A stretch of 64,000 bases of DNA, from contig NC_079885.1 of the NCBI RefSeq assembly GCF_029227915.1, forward strand, positions 806,001 through 870,000. Direction: 5' to 3'. Below the pieces are notes generated by a model. The model did not search any database. It had not been told where the DNA came from and saw only the letters and a list, made by a program, of their open reading frames with translations. The DNA comes from Hydractinia symbiolongicarpus (taxonomy: Eukaryota > Cnidaria > Hydrozoa > Anthoathecata > Hydractiniidae). The first letter of the stretch is position 1; every line of letters begins with the position of its first letter. Positions 23,306-36,858 of the stretch are shown one piece after another. A program made the translations under genes and the position numbers.

Positions 23306-25732
23306 GATTTTTTATATTATTTTTTTACCACTAAACGCATGAGACTTGTAGTTTTCAAAAATATTTTCATATTTGATGGGACGCTGAATAAAAGAAGTTT
23401 AATCGCCGGCAAACGAAAATCCGCGATTTCCCGTAAATCCCGGACTCGGCCCGTATAGTCAAAAGTATACAAAGAAAGTACCCAGGGAGTAAACTCATTT
23501 CCCGAAGGATTTTTTAAATTATTTTTTCACCACTAAAACGCATGAGACTTGTAGTTTTCAAAAATGTTTTCATTTTTGATGAGACGCTGAATAAAAGAAG
23601 TTTAATCGCCGGCAAACGAAAACCCGCGATTTCCCGTAAATCCGGGCTTGGCCCGTACAGTCAAAAGTATACAAAGAAAGTACCCAGGGAGTAAACTCAT
23701 TTCCCGAACGATTTTTTAAATTACTTTTTCACCACTAAAACGCATGAGACTTGTAGTTTTTAAAAATGTTTTCATTTTTGATGAGACGCTGAATAAAAGA
23801 AGTTTAATCGCCGGCAAACGAAAACCTGCGATTTCCCTAAATCCCGGACTCGGCCCGTACCGTCAAAAGTGTAAAAAGAAAGTAGCCAGGGAGTAAACTC
23901 ATTTCAAGAACGATTTTTTAAATTATTTTTTCACCACTAAAACGCATAAGACTTGTAGTTTTTAAAAATGTTTTCATTTTTGATGAGACGCTGAATAAAA
24001 GAAGTTTAATAGCCGGCAAACGAAAACCCGCGATTTCCCGTAAATCCCGGGCTTGGCCCGTATAGTCAAAAGTATACAAAGAAAGTACCCAGGGAGTAAA
24101 CTCACTTCCCGAACGATTTTTTAAATTATTTTTTCACCACTAAAACGCATGAGACTTGTAGTTTTTAAAAATGTTTTCATTTTTGATGAGACGCTGAATA
24201 AAAGAAGTTTAATCGCCGGCAAACGAAAACCTGCGATTTCCCTAAATCCCGGACTCGGCCCGTACCGTCAAAAGTGTAAAAAGAAAGTAGCCAGGGAGTA
24301 AACTCATTTCAAGAACGATTTTTTAAATTATTTTTTCACCACTAAAACGCATAAGACTTGTAGTTTTTAAAAATGTTTTCATTTTTGATGAGACGCTGAA
24401 TAAAAGAAGTTTAATAGCCGGCAAACGAAAACCCGCGATTTCCCGTAAATCCCGGGCTTGGCCCGTATAGTCAAAAGTATACAAAGAAAGTACCCAGGGA
24501 GTAAACTCACTTCCCGAACGATTTTTTAAATTATTTTTTCACCACTAAAACGCATGAGACTTGTAGTTTTCAAAAATGTTTTCATTTTTGATGAGACGCT
24601 GAATAAAAGAAGTTTAATCGCCGGCAAACGAAAACCCGCGATTTCCCGTAAATCCGGGTTTGGCCGTACAGTCAAAAGTATACAAAGAAAGTACCCAGAG
24701 AGTAAACTCATTTCCCGAACGAATTTTTAAATTACTTTTTCACCACTAAAACGCATGAGACTTGTAGTTTTTAAAAATGTTTTCATTTTTGATGAGACGC
24801 TGAATAAAAGAAGTTTAATCGCCGGCAAACGAAAACCTGCGATTTCCCGTAAATCCTGGACTCGGCCCGTATAGTCGAATGTATACAAAGAAAGTACCCT
24901 GTAAGTAAACTCATTTCCAGAACGATTTTTTAAATTATTTTTTCACCACTAAAACGCATAAGATTTGTAGTTTTTAAAATAGTTTTCATTTATGATGAGA
25001 CGCTGAATATAAGAAGTTTAATCGCCGGCAAACGAAAACCCGCGATTTCCCGTAAATCCCGGCTTGGCCCGTATAGTCAAAAGTATACAAAGAAAGTACC
25101 CAGGGAGTAAACTCATTTCCCGAACGATTTTTTAAATTATTTTTCACCATTAAAACGCACGAGACTTGTAGTTTTCAAAAATATTTTCATTTTTGATGAG
25201 ACGCTGAATAAAAGAAGTTTAATCGCCGGCAAACGAAAACCTGCGATTTCCCGTAAATCCTGGACTCGGCCCGTATAGTCAAAAGTATACAAAGAAAGTA
25301 CCCAGGGAGTAAACTCATTTTCAGAACGATTTTTTAAATTATTTTTTCACCACTAAAACGCATAAGACTTGTAGTTTTTAAAAATGTTTTCATTTTTGAT
25401 GAAACGCTGAATAAAAGAAGTTTAATCGCCGGCAAACGAAAACCCGCGATTTCCCGCAAATCCCGGCTTGGCCCGTATAGTCAAAAGTATACGAAGAAAG
25501 TACCCAGGGAGTAAACTCATTTCCCGAACGATTTTTTAAATTATTTTTTCATTACTAAAACGCATGAGACTTGTAGTTTACAAAAATATTTTCATTTTTG
25601 ATGAGACGCTAAATAAAAGCAGTTTAATCGCCGGCAAACGAAAACCCGCGATTTCCCGTAAATCCCGAGCTTGGCCCGTATAGTCAAAAGTATACAAAGA
25701 AAGTACCCAGGGAGTAAACTCATTTCCCGAAC
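23306..25732 (+). repeat. HOR unit 3a, 12 monomers, 2,427 bp
   Basis: Runs from T at 23306 to T at 25733. It is longer than units 3b and 3c by two monomers because a 405-bp dimer is repeated: GTACCGTCAAAAGTG with AAGTAGCCAGG occurs at 23857 and 24262. Unit-specific monomers include GAAGGATTTTTT (after T), GAACGAATTTTTAAATTAC, and AAAATAGTTTTCATTTATG with GAATATAAG. Confidence 0.9.
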
Positions 25733-27755
25733 GATTTTTTATATTATTTTTTTACCACTAAACGCATGAGACTTGTAGTTTTCAAAAATATTTTCATATT
25801 TGATGGGACGCTGAATAAAAGAAGTTTAATCGCCGGCAAACGAAAATCCGCGATTTCCCGTAAATCCCGGACTCGGCCCGTATAGTCAAAAGTATACAAA
25901 GAAAGTACCCAGGGAGTAAACTCATTTCCCGAAGGATTTTTTAAATTATTTTTTCACCACTAAAACGCATGAGACTTGTAGTTTTCAAAAATGTTTTCAT
26001 TTTTGATGAGACGCTGAATAAAAGAAGTTTAATCGCCGGCAAACGAAAACCCGCGATTTCCCGTAAATCCGGGCTTGGTCCGTACAGTCAAAAGTATACA
26101 AAGAAAGTACCCAGGGAGTAAACTCATTTCCCGAACGATTTTTTAAATTACTTTTTCACCACTAAAACGCATGAGACTTGTAGTTTTTAAAAATGTTTTC
26201 ATTTTTGATGAGACGCTGAATAAAAGAAGTTTAATCGCCGGCAAACGAAAACCTGCGATTTCCCTAAATCCCGGACTCGGCCCGTATAGTCAAAAGTGTA
26301 AAAAGAAAGTAGCCAGGGAGTAAACTCATTTCAAGAACGATTTTTTAAATTATTTTTTCACCACTAAAACGCATAAGACTTGTAGTTTTTAAAAATGTTT
26401 TCATTTTTGATGAGACGCTGAATAAAAGAAGTTTAATCGCCGGCAAACGAAAACCCGCGATTTCCCGTAAATCCCGGGCTTGGCCCGTATAGTCAAAAGT
26501 ATACAAAGAAAGTACCCAGGGAGTAAACTCACTTCCCGAACGATTTTTTAAATTATTTTTTCACCACTAAAACGCATGAGACTTGTAGTTTTCAAAAATG
26601 TTTTCATTTTTGATGAGACGCTGAATAAAAGAAGTTTAATCGCCGGCAAACGAAAACCCGCGATTTCCCGTAAATCCGGGTTTGGCCCGTACAGTCAAAA
26701 GTATACAAAGAAAGTACCCAGAGAGTAAACTCATTTCCCGAACGAATTTTTAAATTACTTTTTCACCACTAAAACGCATGAGACTTGTAGTTTTTAAAAA
26801 TGTTTTCATTTTTGATGAGACGCTGAATAAAAGAAGTTTAATCGCCGGCAAACGAAAACCTGCGATTTCCCGTAAATCCTGGACTCGGCCCGTATAGTCG
26901 AATGTATACAAAGAAAGTACCCTGTGAGTAAACTCATTTCCAGAACGATTTTTTAAATTATTTTTTCACCACTAAAACGCATAAGACTTGTAGTTTTTAA
27001 AATAGTTTTCATTTATGATGAGACGCTGAATATAAGAAGTTTAATCGCCGGCAAACGAAAACCCGCGATTTCCCGTAAATCCCGGCTTGGCCCGTATAGT
27101 CAAAAGTATACAAAGAAAGTACCCAGGGAGTAAACTCATTTCCCGAACGATTTTTTAAATTATTTTTCACCATTAAAATGCACGAGACTTGTAGTTTTCA
27201 AAAATATTTTCATTTTTGATGAGACGCTGAATAAAAGAAGTTTAATCGCCGGCAAACGAAAACCTGCGATTTCCCGTAAATCCTGGACTCGGCCCGTATA
27301 GTCAAAAGTATACAAAGAAAGTACCCAGGGAGTAAACTCATTTTCAGAACGATTTTTTAAATTATTTTTTCACCACTAAAACGCATAAGACTTGTAGTTT
27401 TTAAAAATGTTTTCATTTTTGATGAAACGCTGAATAAAAGAAGTTTAATCGCCGGCAAACGAAAACCCGCGATTTCCCGCAAATCCCGGCTTGGCCCGTA
27501 TAGTCAAAAGTACACGAAGAAAGTACCCAGGGAGTAAACTCATTTCCCGAACGATTTTTTAAATTATTTTTTCATTACTAAAACGCATGAGACTTGTAGT
27601 TTACAAAAATATTTTCATTTTTGATGAGACGCTAAATAAAAGCAGTTTAATCGCCGGCAAACGAAAACCCGCGATTTCCCGTAAATCCCGAGCTTGGCCC
27701 GTATAGTCAAAAGTATACAAAGAAAGTACCCAGGGAGTAAACTCATTTCCCGAAC
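25733..27755 (+). repeat. HOR unit 3b, 10 monomers, 2,023 bp
   Basis: Same monomer order as unit 3a without the 405-bp repetition, ending in the CCCGCAAATCC (27479) and GTTTACAAAAATA monomers before the next T. Private changes include TTAAAATGCACG near 27175 and GTACACGAAG near 27511. Confidence 0.9.
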
Positions 27756-29777
27756 GATTTTTTATATTATTTTTTTACCACTAAACGCATGAGACTTGTA
27801 GTTTTCAAAAATATTTTCATATTTGATGGGACGCTGAATAAAAGAAGTTTAATCGCCGGCAAACGAAAATCCGCGATTTCCCGTAAATCCCGGACTCGGC
27901 CCGTATAGTCAAAAGTATACAAAGAAAGTACCCAGGGAGTAAACTCATTTCCCGAAGGATTTTTTAAATTATTTTTTCACCACTAAAACGCATGAGACTT
28001 GTAGTTTTCAAAAATGTTTTCATTTTTGATGAGACGCTGAATAAAAGAAGTTTAATCGCCGGCAAACGAAAACCCGCGATTTCCCGTAAATCCGGGCTTG
28101 GCCCGTACAGTCAAAAGTATACAAAGAAAGTACCCAGGGAGTAAACTCATTTCCCGAACGATTTTTTAAATTACTTTTTCACCACTAAAACGCATGAGAC
28201 TTGTAGTTTTTAAAAATGTTTTCATTTTTGATGAGACGCTGAATAAAAGAAGTTTAATCGCCGGCAAACAAAAACCTGCGATTTCCCTTAATCCCGGACT
28301 CGGCCCGTATAGTCAAAAGTGTAAAAAGAAAGTACCCAGGGAGTAAACTCATTTCAAGAACGATTTTTTAAATTATTTTTTCACCACTAAAACGCATAAG
28401 ACTTGTAGTTTTTAAAAATGTTTTCATTTTTGATGAGACGCTGAATAAAAGAAGTTTAATCGCCGGCAAACGAAAACCCGCGATTTCCCGTAAATCCCGG
28501 GCTTGGCCCGTATAGTCAAAAGTATACAAAGAAAGTACCCAGGGAGTAAACTCACTTCCCGAACGATTTTTTAAATTATTTTTTCACCACTAAAACGCAT
28601 GAGACTTGTAGTTTATAAAAATGTTTTCATTTTTGATGAGACGCTGAATAAAAGAAGTTTAATCGCCGGCAAACGAAAACCCGCGATTTCCCGTAAATCC
28701 GGGCTTGGCCCGTACAGTCAAAAGTATACAAAGAAAGTACCCAGGGAGTAAACTCATTTCCCGAACGAATTTTTAAATTACTTTTTCACCACTAAAACGC
28801 ATGAGACTTGTAGTTTTTAAAAATGTTTTCATTTTTGATGAGACGCTGAATAAAAGAAGTTTAATCGCCGGCAAACGAAAACCTGCGATTTCCCGTAAAT
28901 CCTGGACTCGGCCCGTATAGTCGAATGTATACAAAGAAAGTACCCTGTGAGTAAACTCATTTCCAGAACGATTTTTTAAATTATTTTTTCACCACTAAAA
29001 CGCATAAGACTTGTAGTTTTTAAAATAGTTTTCATTTATGATGAGACGCTGAATATAAGAAGTTTAATCGCCGGCAAACGAAAACCCGCGATTTCCCGTA
29101 AATCCCGGCTTGGCCCGTATAGTCAAAAGTATACAAAGAAAGTACCCAGGGAGTAAACTCATTTCCCGAACGATTTTTTAAATTATTTTTCACCATTAAA
29201 ACGCACGAGACTTGTAGTTTTCAAAAATATTTTCATTTTTGATGAGACGCTGAATAAAAGCAGTTTAATCGCCGGCAAAGGAAAACCTGCGATTTCCCTA
29301 AATCCCGGACTCGGCCCGTATAGTCAAAAGTATACAAAGAAAGTACCCAGGGAGTAAACTCATTTCCAGAACGATTTTTTAAATTATTTTTTCACCACTA
29401 AAACGCATAAGACTTGTAGTTTTTAAAAATGTTTTCATTTTTGATGAGACGCTGAATAAAAGAAGTTTAATCGCCGGCAAACGAAAACCCGCGATTTCCA
29501 GTAAATCCCGGCTCGGCCCGTATAGTCAAAAGTATACAAAGAAAGTACCTAGGGAGTAAACTCATTTCCCGAACGATTTTTTAAATTATTTTTTCACCAC
29601 TAAAACGCACGAGACTTGTAGTTTTCAAAAATGTTTTCTTTTTTGATGAGACGCTGAATAAAAGAAGTTTAATCGCCGGCAAACGAAAACCCGCGATTTC
29701 CCGTAAATCCCGGGCTTGGCCCGTATAGTCAAAAGTATACAAAGAAAGTACCCAGGGAGTAAACTCATTTCCCGAAC
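27756..29777 (+). repeat. HOR unit 3c, 10 monomers, 2,022 bp
   Basis: Follows the 3b order for the first eight monomers, including the GAAGGATT monomer, GAACGAATTTTTAAATTAC and the GAATATAAG monomer. Its last monomers lack CCCGCAAATCC and GTTTACAAAAATA. Instead they carry GCAAAGGAAAAC, TTTCCAGTAAATCC and TTTTCTTTTTTG, introducing the material of the trimer block that follows. Confidence 0.88.
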
Positions 29778-31596
29778 GATTTTTTATATTATTTTTTTAC
29801 CACTAAACGCATGAGTCTTGTAGTTTTCAAAAATATTTTCATATTTGATGGGACGCTGAATAAAAGAAGTTTAATCGCCGGCAAACGAAAATCCGCGATT
29901 TCCCGTAAATCCCGGACTCGGCCCGTATAGTCAAAAGTATACAAAGAAAGTACCCAGGGAGTAAACTCATTTCCCGAACGATTTTTTAAATTATTTTTTC
30001 ACCACTAAAACACATGAGACTTGTAGTTTTCAAGAATGTTTTCATTTTTGATGAGACGCTGAATAAAAGCAGTTTAATCGCCGGCAAACGAAAACCTGCG
30101 ATTTCCCTAAATCCCGGACTCGGCCCGTATAGTCAAAAGTATACAAAGAAAGTACCCAGGGAGTAAACTCATTTCCCGAACGATTTTTTAAATTATTTTT
30201 TCACCACTAAAACGCACGAGACTTGTAGTTTTCAAAAATGTTTTCTTTTTTGATGAGACGCTGAATAAAAGAAGTTTAATCGCCGGCAAACGAAAACCCG
30301 CGATTTCCCGTAAATCCCGGGCTTGGCCCGTATAGTCAAAAGTATACAAAGAAAGTACCCAGGGAGTAAACTCATTTCCCGAACGATTTTTTATATTATT
30401 TTTTTACCACTAAACGCATGAGTCTTGTAGTTTTCAAAAATATTTTCATATTTGATGGGACGCTGAATAAAAGAAGTTTAATCGCCGGCAAACGAAAATC
30501 CGCGATTTCCCGTAAATCCCGGACTGGGCCCGTATAGTCAAAAGTATACAAAGAAAGTACCCAGGGAGTAAACTCATTTCCCGAACGATTTTTTAATTTA
30601 TTTTTTCACCACTAAAACACATGAGACTTGTAGTTTTCAAGAATGTTTTCATTTTTGATGAGACGCTGAATAAAAGCAGTTTAATCGCCGGCAAACGAAA
30701 ACCTGCAATTTCCCTAAATCCCGGACTCGGCCCGTATAGTCAAAAGTATACAAAGAAAGTACCCAGGGAGTAAACTCATTTCCAGAACGATTTTTTAAAT
30801 TATTTTTTCACCACTAAAACGCATAAGACTTGTAGTTTTCAAAAATGTTTTTATTTTTGATGAGACGCTGAATAAAAGAAGTTTAATCGCCGGCAAACGA
30901 AAACCCGCGATTTCGCGTAAATCCCGGGCTTGGCCCGTATAGTCAAAAGTATACAAAGAAAGTACCCAGGGAGTAAACTCATTTCCCGAACGATTTTTTA
31001 TATTATTTTTTTACCACTAAACGCATGAGTCTTGTAGTTTTCAAAAATATTTTCATTTTTGATGAGACACTGAATAAAAGCAGTTTAATCGCCGGCAAAC
31101 GAAAACCTGCGATTTCCCTAAATCCCGGACTCGGCCCGTATAGTCAAAAGTATACAAAGAAAGTACCCAGGGAGTAAACTCATTTCCCGAACGATTTTTT
31201 AAATTATTTTTTCACCACTAAAACGCATGAGACTTGTAGTTTTCAAGAATGTTTTCATTTTTGATGAGACGCTGAATAAAAGCAGTTTAATCGCCGGCAA
31301 ACGAAAACCTGCGATTTCCCTAAATCCCGGACTCGGCCCGTATAGTCAAAAGTATACAAAGAAAGTACCCAGGGAGTAAACTCATTTCAAGAACGATTTT
31401 TTAAATTATTTTTTCACCACTAAAACGCATAAGACTTGTAGTTTTCAAAAATGTTTTCATTTTTGATGAGACGCTGAATAAAAGAAGTTTAATCGCCGGC
31501 AAACGAAAACCCGCGATTTCCCGTAAATCCCGGGCTTGGCCGTATAGTCAAAAGTATACAAAGAAAGTACCCAGGGAGTAAACTCATTTCCCGAAC
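29778..31596 (+). repeat. Three-monomer HOR (about 606 bp, three units)
   Basis: T starts at 29778, 30385, 30992 and 31597 are spaced 607, 607 and 605 bp. Each unit is T plus two 202-bp-class monomers drawn from the CAAGAATG / AAAAGCAG / CCCTAAATC and the GGGCTTGGCCC types. The first two units share the rare ACACATGAGAC and TTTTCTTTTTTG tags. The T at 30992 is a hybrid whose right half is ordinary (CATTTTTGATGAGACAC). Confidence 0.9.
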
Positions 31597-34500
31597 GATT
31601 TTTTATATTATTTTTTTACCACTAAACGCATGAGTCTTGTAGTTTTCAAAAATATTTTCATATTTGATGGGACGCTGAATAAAAGAAGTTTAATCGCCGG
31701 CAAACGAAAATCAGCAATTTCCCGTAAATCCCGGACTCGGCCCGTATAGTCAAAAGTATACAAAGAAAGTACCCAGGGAGTAAACTCATTTCCCGAACGA
31801 TTTTTTAAATTATTTTTTCACCACTAAAACGCATGAGACTTGTAGTTTTCAAGAATGTTTTCATTTTTGATGAGACGCTGAATAAAAGCGGTTTAATCGC
31901 CGGCAAACGAAAACCCGCGATTTCCCGTAAATCCCGGGCTTGGCACGTATAGTCGAATGTATACAAAGAAAGTACCCTGTGAGTAAACTCATTTCCAGAA
32001 CGATTTTTTAAATTATTTTTTCACGTCTAAAACGCATAAGACTTGTAGTTTTTAAAAATGTTTTCATTTTTGATGAGACGCTAAATAAAAGAAGTTTAAT
32101 CGCCGGCAAACGAAAACCCGCGATTTCCCGTAAATCCCGGCTTGGCCCGTATAGTCAAAAGTATACAAAGAAAGTACCCAAGGAGTAAACTCATTTCCCG
32201 AACGATTTTTTAAATTATTTTTTCACCACTAAAACGCACGAGACTTGTAGTTTTCAAAAATATTTTCATTTTTGATGAGACGCTGAATAAAAGCAGTTTA
32301 ATCGCCAACAAACGAAAACCTGCGATTTCCCTAAATCCCGGACTCGGCCCGTATAGTCAAAAGTATACAAAGAAAGTACCCAGGGAGTAACCTCATTTCC
32401 AGAACGATTTTTTAAATTATTTTTTCACCACTAAAACGCATAAGATTTGTAGTTTTCAAAAATGTTTTCATTTTTGATTAGACGCTGAATAAAAGAAGTT
32501 TAATCGCCGGCAAACGAAAACCCGCGATTTCCCGTAAATCCCGGGCTTGGCCCGTATAGTCAAAAGTATACAAAGAAAGTACCCAGGGAGTAAACTCATT
32601 TCCCGAACAATTTTTTATATTATTTTTTTACCACTAAACGCATGAGTCTTGTAGTTTTCAAAAATATTTTCACATTTGATGGGACGCTGAATAAAAGAAG
32701 TTTAATCGCCGGCAAACGAAAATCCGCGATTTCCCGTAAATCCCGGACTCGGCCCGTATAGTCAAAAGTATGCAAAGAAAGTACCCAGGGAGTAAATTCA
32801 TTTCCCGAACGATTTTTTTAATTATTTTTTCACCACTAAAACGCATGAGACTTGAAGTTTTCAAAAATGTTTTCATTTTTGATAAGACGCTTAATGAAAG
32901 AGGTTTAATCGCCGGCAAACGAAATCCCGCGTTTTCCCGTAAATCCGGGGCTTGGCCCGTATAGTCGAATGTATACAAAGAAAGTACCCAGGGAGTAAAC
33001 TCATTTGCCGAACGATTTTTTAAATTTTTTTTTCACCACTAAAACGCATGAGACTTGTAGTTTTCAAAAATGTTTTCATTTTTGATGAGACGCTTAATGA
33101 AAGAGGTTTAATCGCCGGCAAACGAAAACCCGCGATTTCCCGTAAATCCGGGCTTGGCCCGTACAGTCAAAAGTATACAAAGAAAGTACCCAGGGAGTAA
33201 ACTCATTTCCCGAACGAATTTTTAAATTACTTTTTCACCACTAAAACGCATGAGACTTGTAGTTTTTAAAAATGTTTTCATTTTTGATAAGACGCTGAAT
33301 AAAAGAAGTTTAATCGCCGGCAAACGAAAACCTGCGATTTCCCGTAAATCCTGGACTCGGCCGATATATTCAAAAGTATACAAAGAAAGTACGCAGGGAG
33401 TAAACTCATTTCCCAAACGATTTTTTAAATTATTATTTCACCACTAAAACGCATGAGACTTGTAGTTTTCAAGAATGTTTTCATTTTTGATGAGACGCTG
33501 AATAAAAGCAGTTTAATTGCCGGCAAACGAAAACCCGCGATTTCCCGTAAATCCCAGCTGGGCCCGTATAGTCAAAAGTATACAAAGAAAGTACACAGGG
33601 AGTAAACTCATTTCCCGAACGAATTTTTAAATTACTTTTTCACCACTAAAACGCATGAGACTTGTAGTTTTTAAAAATGTTTTCATTTTTGATGAGACGC
33701 TGAATAAAAGAAGTTTAGTCGCCGGCAAACGAAAACCTGCGATTTCCCGTAAATCCCGGGCCTGGCACGTATAGTCGAATGTATACAAAGAAAGTACCCT
33801 GTGAGTAAACTCATTTCCAGAACGATTTTTTAAATTATTTTTTCACCACTAAAACGCATAAGACTTGTAGTTTTTAAAATAGTTTTCATTTATGATGAGA
33901 CGCTGAATATAAGAAGTTTAATCGCCGGCAAACGAAAACCCGCGATTTCCCGTAAATCCCGGCTTGGCCCGTATAGTCAAAAGTATACAAAGAAAGTACC
34001 CAGGGAGTCAACTCATTTCCCGAACGATTTTTTAAATTATTTTTTCACCACTAAAACGCACGAGACTTGTAGTTTTCAAAAATATTTTCATTTTTGATGA
34101 GACGCTGAATAAAAGCAGTTTAATCGCCGGAAAAGGAAAACCTGCGATTTCCCTAAATCCCGGACTCGGCCCGTATAGTCAAAAGTATACAAAGAAAGTA
34201 CCCAGGGAGTAAACTCATTTCCAGAACGATTTTTTAAATTATTTTTTCACCACTAAAACGCATAAGACTTGTAGTTTTTAAAAATGTTTTCATTTTTGAT
34301 GAGACGCTGAATAAAAGAAGTTTAATCTCCGGCAAACGTAAACCCGCGATTTCCCGTAAATCCCGGCTTGGCCCGTATAGTCAAAAGTATACAAAGAAAG
34401 TACCCACTGAGTAAACTTATTTCACGAACGATTTTTTAAATTACTTTTTCACCACTAAAACGCACGAGACTTGTAGTTTTCAAAAATATTTTCATTTTTG

Positions 34501-35002
34501 ATGAGACGCTGAATAAAAGCAGTTTAATCGCCGGCAAACGAAAACCTGCGATTTCCCTAAATCCCGGAATCGGCCCGTATAGTCAAAAGTATACAAAGAA
34601 AGTACCCAGGGAGTAAACTCATTTCCAGAACGATTTTTTAAATTATTTTTTCACCACTAAAACGCATAAGACTTGTAGTTTTCAAAAATGTTTTCATTTT
34701 TGATGAGACGCTGAATAAAAGAAGTTTAATCGCCGGCAAACGAAAACCCGCGATTTCCCGTAAATTCCGGGCTTGGCCCGTATAGTCAAAAGTATACAAA
34801 GAAAGTACCCAGGGAGTAAACTCATTTGCCGAACGATTTTTTATATTATTTTTTTACCACTAAACGCATGAGTCTTGTAGTTTTCAAAAATATTTTCATA
34901 TTTGATGGGACGCTGAATAAAAGAAGTTTAATCGCCGGCAAACGAAAATCCGCGATTTCCCGTAAATCCCGGACTCGGCCCGTATAGTCAAAAGTATACA
35001 AA
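31597..35002 (+). repeat. Mixed-order block between trimer HOR and nested duplications
   Basis: T monomers at 31597, 32609 and 34835 are spaced 1,012 and 2,226 bp (5 and 11 monomers). A B-type pair appears at 32811 and 33014, the only B-type CCCGCGTTTTCC copy in the middle of the window. GAACGAATTTTTAAATTAC monomers at 33216 and 33621 and the GAATATAAG monomer at 33824 tie the block to units 3a-3c. The order is not periodic, so I read it as a junction zone. Confidence 0.8.
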
Positions 35003-35036
35003 GAAAGTACCCAGGGAGTAAACTCATTTCCCGAAC

Positions 35037-36655
35037 GAATTTTTTAAATTACTTTTTCACCACTAAAACGCATGAGACTTGTAGTTTTTAAAAATGTTTT
35101 CATTTTTGATGAGACGCTGAATAAAAGAAGTTTAATCGCCGGCAAACGAAAACCTGCGATTTTCCGTAAATCCCGGGCTTGGCACGTATAGTCGAATGTA
35201 TACAAAGAAAGTACCCTGTGAGTAAACTCATTTCCAGAAAGATTTTTTAAATTATTTTTTCACCACTAAAACGCATAAGACTTGTAGTTTTTAAAAAAGT
35301 TTTCATTTATGATGAGACGCTGAATATAAGAAGTTTAATCGCCGGCAAACGAAAACCCGCGATTTCCCGTAAATCCCGGCTTGGCCCGTATAGTCAAAAG
35401 TATACAAAGAAAGTACCCAGGGAGTAAACTCATTTCCCGAACGATTTTTTAAGTTATTTTTTCACCACTAAAACGCACGAGACTTGTAGTTTTCAAAAAT
35501 ATTTTCATTTTTGATGAGACGCTGAATAAAAGCAGTTTAATCGCCGGCAAAGGAAAACCTGCGATTTCCCTAAATCCCGGACTCGGCCCGTATAGTCAAA
35601 AGTATACAAAGAAAGTACCCAGAGAGTAAACTCATTTCCAGAACGATTTTTTAAATTACTTTTTCACCACTAAAACGCATAAGACTTGTAGTTTTTAAAA
35701 ATGTTTTCATTTTTGATGAGACGCTGAATAAAAGAAGTTTAATCTCCGGCAAACGAAAACCCGCGATTTCCCGTAAATCCCGGCTTGGCCCGTATAGTCA
35801 AAAGTATACAAAGAAAGTACCCAGGAAGTAAACTCATTTCCCGAACGATTTTTTAAATTATTTTTTCACCACTAAAACGCACGAGACTTGTAGTTTTCAA
35901 AATTATTTTCATTTTTGATGAGACGCTGAATAAAAGAAGTTTAATCTCCGGCAAACGAAAACCCGCGATTTCCCGTAAATCCCGGCTTGGCCCGTATAGT
36001 CAAAAGTATACAAAGAAAGTACCCAGGAAGTAAACTCATTTCCCGAACGATTTTTTAAATTATTTTTTCACCACTAAAACGCACGAGACTTGTAGTTTTC
36101 AAAAATATTTTCATTTTTGATGAGACGCTGAATAAAAGCAGTTTAATCGCCGGCAAACGAAAACTTGCGATTTCCCCAAATCCCGGACTCGGCCCGTATA
36201 GTCAAAAGTATACAAAGAAAGTACCCAGGGAGTAAACTCATTTCCAGAACGATTTTTTAAATTATTTTTTCACCACTAAAACGCAAAAGACTTGTAGTTT
36301 TCAAAAGTGTTTTCATTTTTGATGAGACGCTGAATAAAAGAAGTTTAATCGCCGGCAAACGAAAACCCGCAATTTCCCGTAAATCCCGGGCTTGGCCCGT
36401 ATAGTCAAAAGTATACAAAGAAAGTACCCAGGGAGTAAACTCATTTGCCGAACGATTTTTTATATTATTTTTTTACCACTAAACGCATGAGTCTTGTAGA
36501 TTTCAAAAATATTTTCATATTTGATGGGACGCTGAATAAAAGAAGTTTAATCGCCGGCAAACGAAAATCCGCGATTTTCAGTAAATCCCGGACTCGGCCC
36601 GTATAGTCAAAAGTATACAAAGAAAGTACCCAGGGAGTAAACTCATTTCCCGAAC
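35037..36655 (+). repeat. Nine-monomer unit D3, copy 1 within D2
   Basis: Matches the stretch starting at 36859 at an offset of 1,821-1,822 bp. Shared tags are GAACGAATT with TTAAATTAC, CCAGAAAGATT, AAAAAAGTTTTCATTTATG with GAATATAAG, TTTTTTAAGTTATT, AATCTCCGG twice, AAAATTATTTTC, CGCAAAAGAC and TCATTTGCCG. The anchor here has six T where the second copy has five. Copies also sit in D2 copy 2, so four units of this kind exist in the window. Confidence 0.88.
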
Positions 36656-36858
36656 GTTTTTTTAAATTATTTTTTCACCACTAAAACGCATGAGACTTGT
36701 AGTTTTCAAGAATGTTTTCATATTTGATGGGACGCTGAATAAAAGAAGTTTAATCGCCGGCAAACGAAAATCCGCGATTTCCCGTAAATCCCGGACTCGG
36801 CCCGTATAGTCAAAAGTATACAAAGAAAGTACCCAGGGAGTAAACTCATTTCCCGAAC

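Noticed and set aside
32670-32978. Longest open frame, 102 codons on the minus strand, overlapping a plus-strand frame at 32770-32964
   Set aside because: Both strands are open over the same satellite monomers, and related 61-80 codon frames occur wherever variants remove a stop. This is a by-product of the repeat, not a gene.
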